Shown here one piece after another: positions 4,946-7,242 of a stretch of 7,242 nt of DNA. The notes beneath the pieces are model-generated. The model did no database searches. It saw nothing but the letters and a program-made list of their open reading frames with translations, and was not told the origin of the DNA. The position numbers and the translations under genes were made by a program. Every line of letters starts with the position of its first letter. Positions within the stretch are counted from its first letter, which is position 1. Where the stretch lies: contig JAQSCR010000624.1 in assembly GCA_029945495.1 (NCBI GenBank), forward strand, positions 1 through 7,242, in the 5' to 3' direction. The DNA comes from Pseudolabrys sp. (lineage in GTDB: Bacteria > Pseudomonadota > Alphaproteobacteria > Rhizobiales > Xanthobacteraceae).

Positions 4946-5659
4946 CTAGCCGCCGCCGAAGCGATGCGCCAGAAAGGCTTTGACGAAGCCGCGCATCGCC
5001 GGATCGAAATCGGCCGGGCCGCGCACGATCCGAATATCGGCGAGCTCCGGCTGCGGCTCGGCCGCCAGCGTTTTCAGAATGCGCGTCCGCAACGCTTCCG
5101 CCGAGAGATCCGACCGCAATACCTTCGTGGCGCAGATCAGGCCACCCTCGAAGACAACGCTCCAGCCTGGCTCTTCCGTGAGTTCCGCCGCATCGAGGCC
5201 GGTCTCCTCGTGCAACTCGCGCTTTACGCTGAAGTCGAAGTCGACCTTGCCGCCATTGACGTCGCTCGGATCGGGCGTGCCGCACGGGAAATAAATCTGC
5301 CCGGCGTTGAAGGTGTGCGGCCCCATCAGGCCCAGCAGATAGGCGCCGTCGGCCGCCAATATCGCGGCGGCGGCAAAACAATCGAAAATGCCCGCGGGCG
5401 GCCGTCCCCAGCGTTGCCAGGCAACAAAGCTGGCATAGTCGGTTTCCAGGAAGTGCCCGCGCAGGATGCCGCCATCCAAAGTATAGCGGTGCATCAACAG
5501 GACGCGGCCATTAAACAGCGCTGGCTTCTCGCGGCGCATCTGCGCGAACAGTGCATCGATTTGCGCGCGGCGCTCGACCGCGAAATTCCAGGCCTTGGCC
5601 TCGATACGCATGTCCACCTGGTCGACATGCAGCACGGTCGGTGCGGCGGCGTCGCTCAT
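4946..5659 (-). CDS. Nudix-family hydrolase with an atypical Nudix box
   Basis: Nudix proteins cleave nucleoside diphosphates linked to another group, using metal held by the REUxEE part of the Nudix box. The 237-residue product keeps that part: RELHEETGL at 147-155, with E151 and E152 as expected ligands. The preceding half of the consensus, which should read G-x5-E-x7, is GGKVDFDFSVK here, with V or D where Glu is expected. The N-terminal 90 residues, including FNGRVLLMHRY and FVAWQRWGRPP, form an extra domain before the fold's core (FAAAAILAADGAYLLGLM). Substrate cannot be told from sequence. The start ATG (5659-5657) overlaps the PhzF stop TGA by 4 nt (ATGA), implying translational coupling. 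No signal peptide is seen, so it should be cytoplasmic. Confidence 0.85.
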   Translation of the reverse strand: MSDAAAPTVLHVDQVDMRIEAKAWNFAVERRAQIDALFAQMRREKPALFNGRVLLMHRYTLDGGILRGHFLETDYASFVAWQRWGRPPAGIFDCFAAAAILAADGAYLLGLMGPHTFNAGQIYFPCGTPDPSDVNGGKVDFDFSVKRELHEETGLDAAELTEEPGWSVVFEGGLICATKVLRSDLSAEALRTRILKTLAAEPQPELADIRIVRGPADFDPAMRGFVKAFLAHRFGGG

Positions 5660-6552
5660 ACTTCGATCACGCCTTCGGTGACGACGACTGCATCGCCGCC
5701 GATCGACGCCGCCGTCAAGGCGCCTTGCGCAATCGTCAGTGACAGATTCATCAGGCTCGGCCGGCCCATTTCGTAGCCCTGTTCGATCACCAGACGATGC
5801 TCGCCGTCGCCCGGTTTGCGATGCGCGGCATGCAGCCCGGCGAAAGCCGCCACCGCGCTGCCAGTTGCCGGATCTTCGGCAATGCCGCGGCTGGGGGCGA
5901 ACATGCGCGCGTGGAGATGGTGGTTGGGCTCCGCGGTCTCGGCGCTGATGACAAAGACCATGGCCGGGCCGCCGATGCCGAAGACTTTCTCGAACGTCGC
6001 GGGTTCCGGCCTGGCGCGGGCGACCGCGGCGAGCGAACGCACCGGCACGAACGTAAAGGCGACGCCAGCTGACCAGCGCGCCGGCGGATAGTCGCCGCCG
6101 ATATCGCTCGCCGACAGGCCAAGCGCGCGCGTCATCGCCGCCACGTCCGGCACATCGCCGACATCGGCCGGCAGCCGCGGCAGCTTAAATTCGCCCTCGC
6201 CGCTATCGGCGTCATAAGCCTGCGCCATGCACGACACCGGCCCGATATTTTCCTCCAGCACGAAGCTCTGCTGCCCTGCCCCGCCGGCGAGACGCGCTAG
6301 GCCGACCGCGGCGCCGACCGTCGGGTGGCCGGCGAACGGCAACTCGGACGTTGGCGTGAAAATGCGCAGCCGCGCTCTATGCGCGCCGTTCTCCGGCGGC
6401 AGCACGAAGACGGTTTCCGGATGGCTGAATTCGCGGGCGATTATCTGCATCGCCGCGGTGTCGAGATCTTGCGCGTCCAGCACCATCGCCAGCGGATTGC
6501 CAGAAAAACGCGTGCGCGTGAACACATCGAGCGTCATGAATTTTCTGCGCAT
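5656..6552 (-). CDS. PhzF-family isomerase (phenazine biosynthesis-like)
   Basis: The 298-residue product has the two-halved diaminopimelate-epimerase-like fold of the PhzF family. Signature blocks are DVFTRTRFSGNPLAMV (9-24), FSHPETVFV (42-50) with E46 at the place of the catalytic Glu45 of PhzF, PFAGHPTVGAA (72-82), and EDPATGSAVAAF (226-237). PhzF itself isomerises a dihydroxyanthranilate intermediate, but most family members lie outside phenazine clusters and have unknown substrates. No phenazine gene is near here, so a phenazine role is unlikely. The ATG at 6552 directly abuts the TAG of the pyridoxal kinase gene (6555-6553). AAAGG lies about 9 nt before it, inside the upstream coding region. 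A second ATG at 6537 would give MTLDVF but has a poorer ribosome binding site. Confidence 0.92.
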   Translation of the reverse strand: MRRKFMTLDVFTRTRFSGNPLAMVLDAQDLDTAAMQIIAREFSHPETVFVLPPENGAHRARLRIFTPTSELPFAGHPTVGAAVGLARLAGGAGQQSFVLEENIGPVSCMAQAYDADSGEGEFKLPRLPADVGDVPDVAAMTRALGLSASDIGGDYPPARWSAGVAFTFVPVRSLAAVARARPEPATFEKVFGIGGPAMVFVISAETAEPNHHLHARMFAPSRGIAEDPATGSAVAAFAGLHAAHRKPGDGEHRLVIEQGYEMGRPSLMNLSLTIAQGALTAASIGGDAVVVTEGVIEV

Positions 6553-7242
6553 CTACAGCACCCTTTCCGGAGAATCCGGTCCGTCCAATCGTTCGGCCTC
6601 AAACACGCGGCCCGGATTGACGATCTGATCCTGCGCCAGCACCACCTGGATTTCGCTGGCCGCGGCCTCGGCGGTCTTTTCCAGCACGCCGAAGATCGCC
6701 GAGCCGGCGCGCGCCAGCGCCTCGCCGATTTTTCCGAGCCGCAGATAGTGCGCAAAAAACAGCGCGGCGATGGCGTCGCCCGCGCCGTTCGCCACCAGAT
6801 CGAGCCGGGGCGTACGCAGGCGGAACAGGCCGCTGTCGTCGGACGCCAGCATGTCGATCTCGCCCTCCGGCGTTTCGTTGGTGTGCAGCGAGGTCACCAA
6901 CACGGCGCGCGGCCCCAGATCGTGCACCGCCTTGATGGCGTCGCGCGCCGCGGCCAAAGTCGCCGAGCCGCGCCCGGACAGATAATCCAACTCAAATTGG
7001 TTCGGCGTCACGATATCGGCGAGCGGCATCGCCTTGGTCTTGATGAATTCCGGGATGCCTTGGCGCACGAAGACGCCCTTGCCGACGTCGCCGATCACCG
7101 GATCGCAACAATAGCGGGCCGACGGATTGGCGCGCTTGACCGTCTCGACGCAGTCGAGAATGGCGGCACCGATGTCGGCGCCGCCCATATAGCCCGACAG
7201 GATGCCGTCGCATTCGCTTAAGACCCCGCGCGCCTCGATGCC
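6553..7242 (-). CDS. pdxY: Pyridoxal kinase, PdxY-type (5' end outside the window)
   Basis: Pyridoxal kinase phosphorylates pyridoxal with ATP to give PLP in vitamin B6 salvage. The visible 229 residues read through to the window edge in frame, beginning GIEARGVLSECDGILSGYMG. About 50-60 N-terminal residues are missing against the usual ~285. Recognisable ribokinase-fold parts include LSGYMGG, the YCCDPVIGDVGKGVFV block, ADIVTPNQFELDYLSG, an ATP-binding stretch VLVTSLHT, and the anion-hole/catalytic motif NGAGDAIAALFF, where the Asp is the catalytic base. The order matches E. coli PdxY (GYLGSAEQG, CDPVMGH, IAPNLVELE, GVGDVTSGL). The sequence reads LARAGSAIFGVLEKT near the C-terminus, as expected for PdxY. 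It is the first visible gene of the operon, followed without a gap by the PhzF gene. PdxK is the nearest alternative; PdxY is favoured by the overall motif match. Confidence 0.92.
   Translation of the reverse strand, partial: GIEARGVLSECDGILSGYMGGADIGAAILDCVETVKRANPSARYCCDPVIGDVGKGVFVRQGIPEFIKTKAMPLADIVTPNQFELDYLSGRGSATLAAARDAIKAVHDLGPRAVLVTSLHTNETPEGEIDMLASDDSGLFRLRTPRLDLVANGAGDAIAALFFAHYLRLGKIGEALARAGSAIFGVLEKTAEAAASEIQVVLAQDQIVNPGRVFEAERLDGPDSPERVL

Noticed and set aside
4923..5381. N-terminal extension of the PPK2 gene up to 5381
   Set aside because: The extension overlaps the Nudix gene in another frame, its residues are Arg/Gly-rich noise, and PPK2 of this type is normally about 270-300 residues. 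The ATG at 4922 has its own ribosome binding site.
5656..6552. Phenazine biosynthesis gene cluster suggested by PhzF homology
   Set aside because: No other phz gene is present in the window, and PhzF-family proteins are widespread in bacteria without phenazines.
6325..7221. A 298-codon plus-strand open frame opposite pdxY and phzF
   Set aside because: Same reason: Arg/His-rich shadow of two well-supported minus-strand enzymes, with no recognisable domain and no ribosome binding site seen.

Overview
The window looks like an ordinary piece of chromosome from a GC-rich alphaproteobacterium, most likely of the order Hyphomicrobiales (Rhizobiales; Bradyrhizobium/Xanthobacteraceae-like). The reasons are the GC-rich codon use, paired LTXXQ periplasmic proteins, a LeuA of alphaproteobacterial appearance, and a small RNA carrying the TTTCCTCCCT element that I associate with the rhizobial alpha-r8/MmgR (suhB-type) family. 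Almost everything is on the minus strand. The only plus-strand gene I can support is the small RNA.

Layout from left to right. (1) Positions 1-68 hold the first codons of a minus-strand gene that leaves the window. (2) The gap that follows contains a plus-strand sRNA gene (about 250-335) ending in a strong intrinsic terminator, then a perfect palindrome, then a minus-strand tRNA-Lys(CTT) with encoded CCA at 435-510. (3) Two tandem minus-strand genes, 736-1299 and 1472-1897, encode small exported LTXXQ/Spy-like proteins. Each has its own intrinsic terminator. (4) leuA (2-isopropylmalate synthase) occupies 2088-3665 and is closed by a terminator at 2031-2063. Its leader contains a short ORF ending in a Leu-rich tail (four consecutive Leu codons) and competing hairpins, which looks like a leucine attenuator. 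(5) A compact cluster is read right to left: a pdxY-type pyridoxal kinase (truncated by the window edge), a PhzF-family isomerase, a Nudix-fold protein and a class III PPK2 polyphosphate kinase. The junctions are 0 nt, a 4-nt overlap and a 23-nt gap, so this is almost certainly one operon.

How the genes fit together. leuA commits carbon to leucine, and its leader offers a way to sense charged tRNA-Leu. In the pdxY-phzF-nudix-ppk2 cluster, pyridoxal kinase salvages vitamin B6 and PPK2 recharges nucleotides from polyphosphate. The other two are small-molecule enzymes with unknown substrates, so the shared theme (metabolite salvage or housecleaning) is inference. I see no insertion sequence, CRISPR array, phage gene or defence system. 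The most interesting items are regulatory RNAs: the sRNA and the leuA leader.
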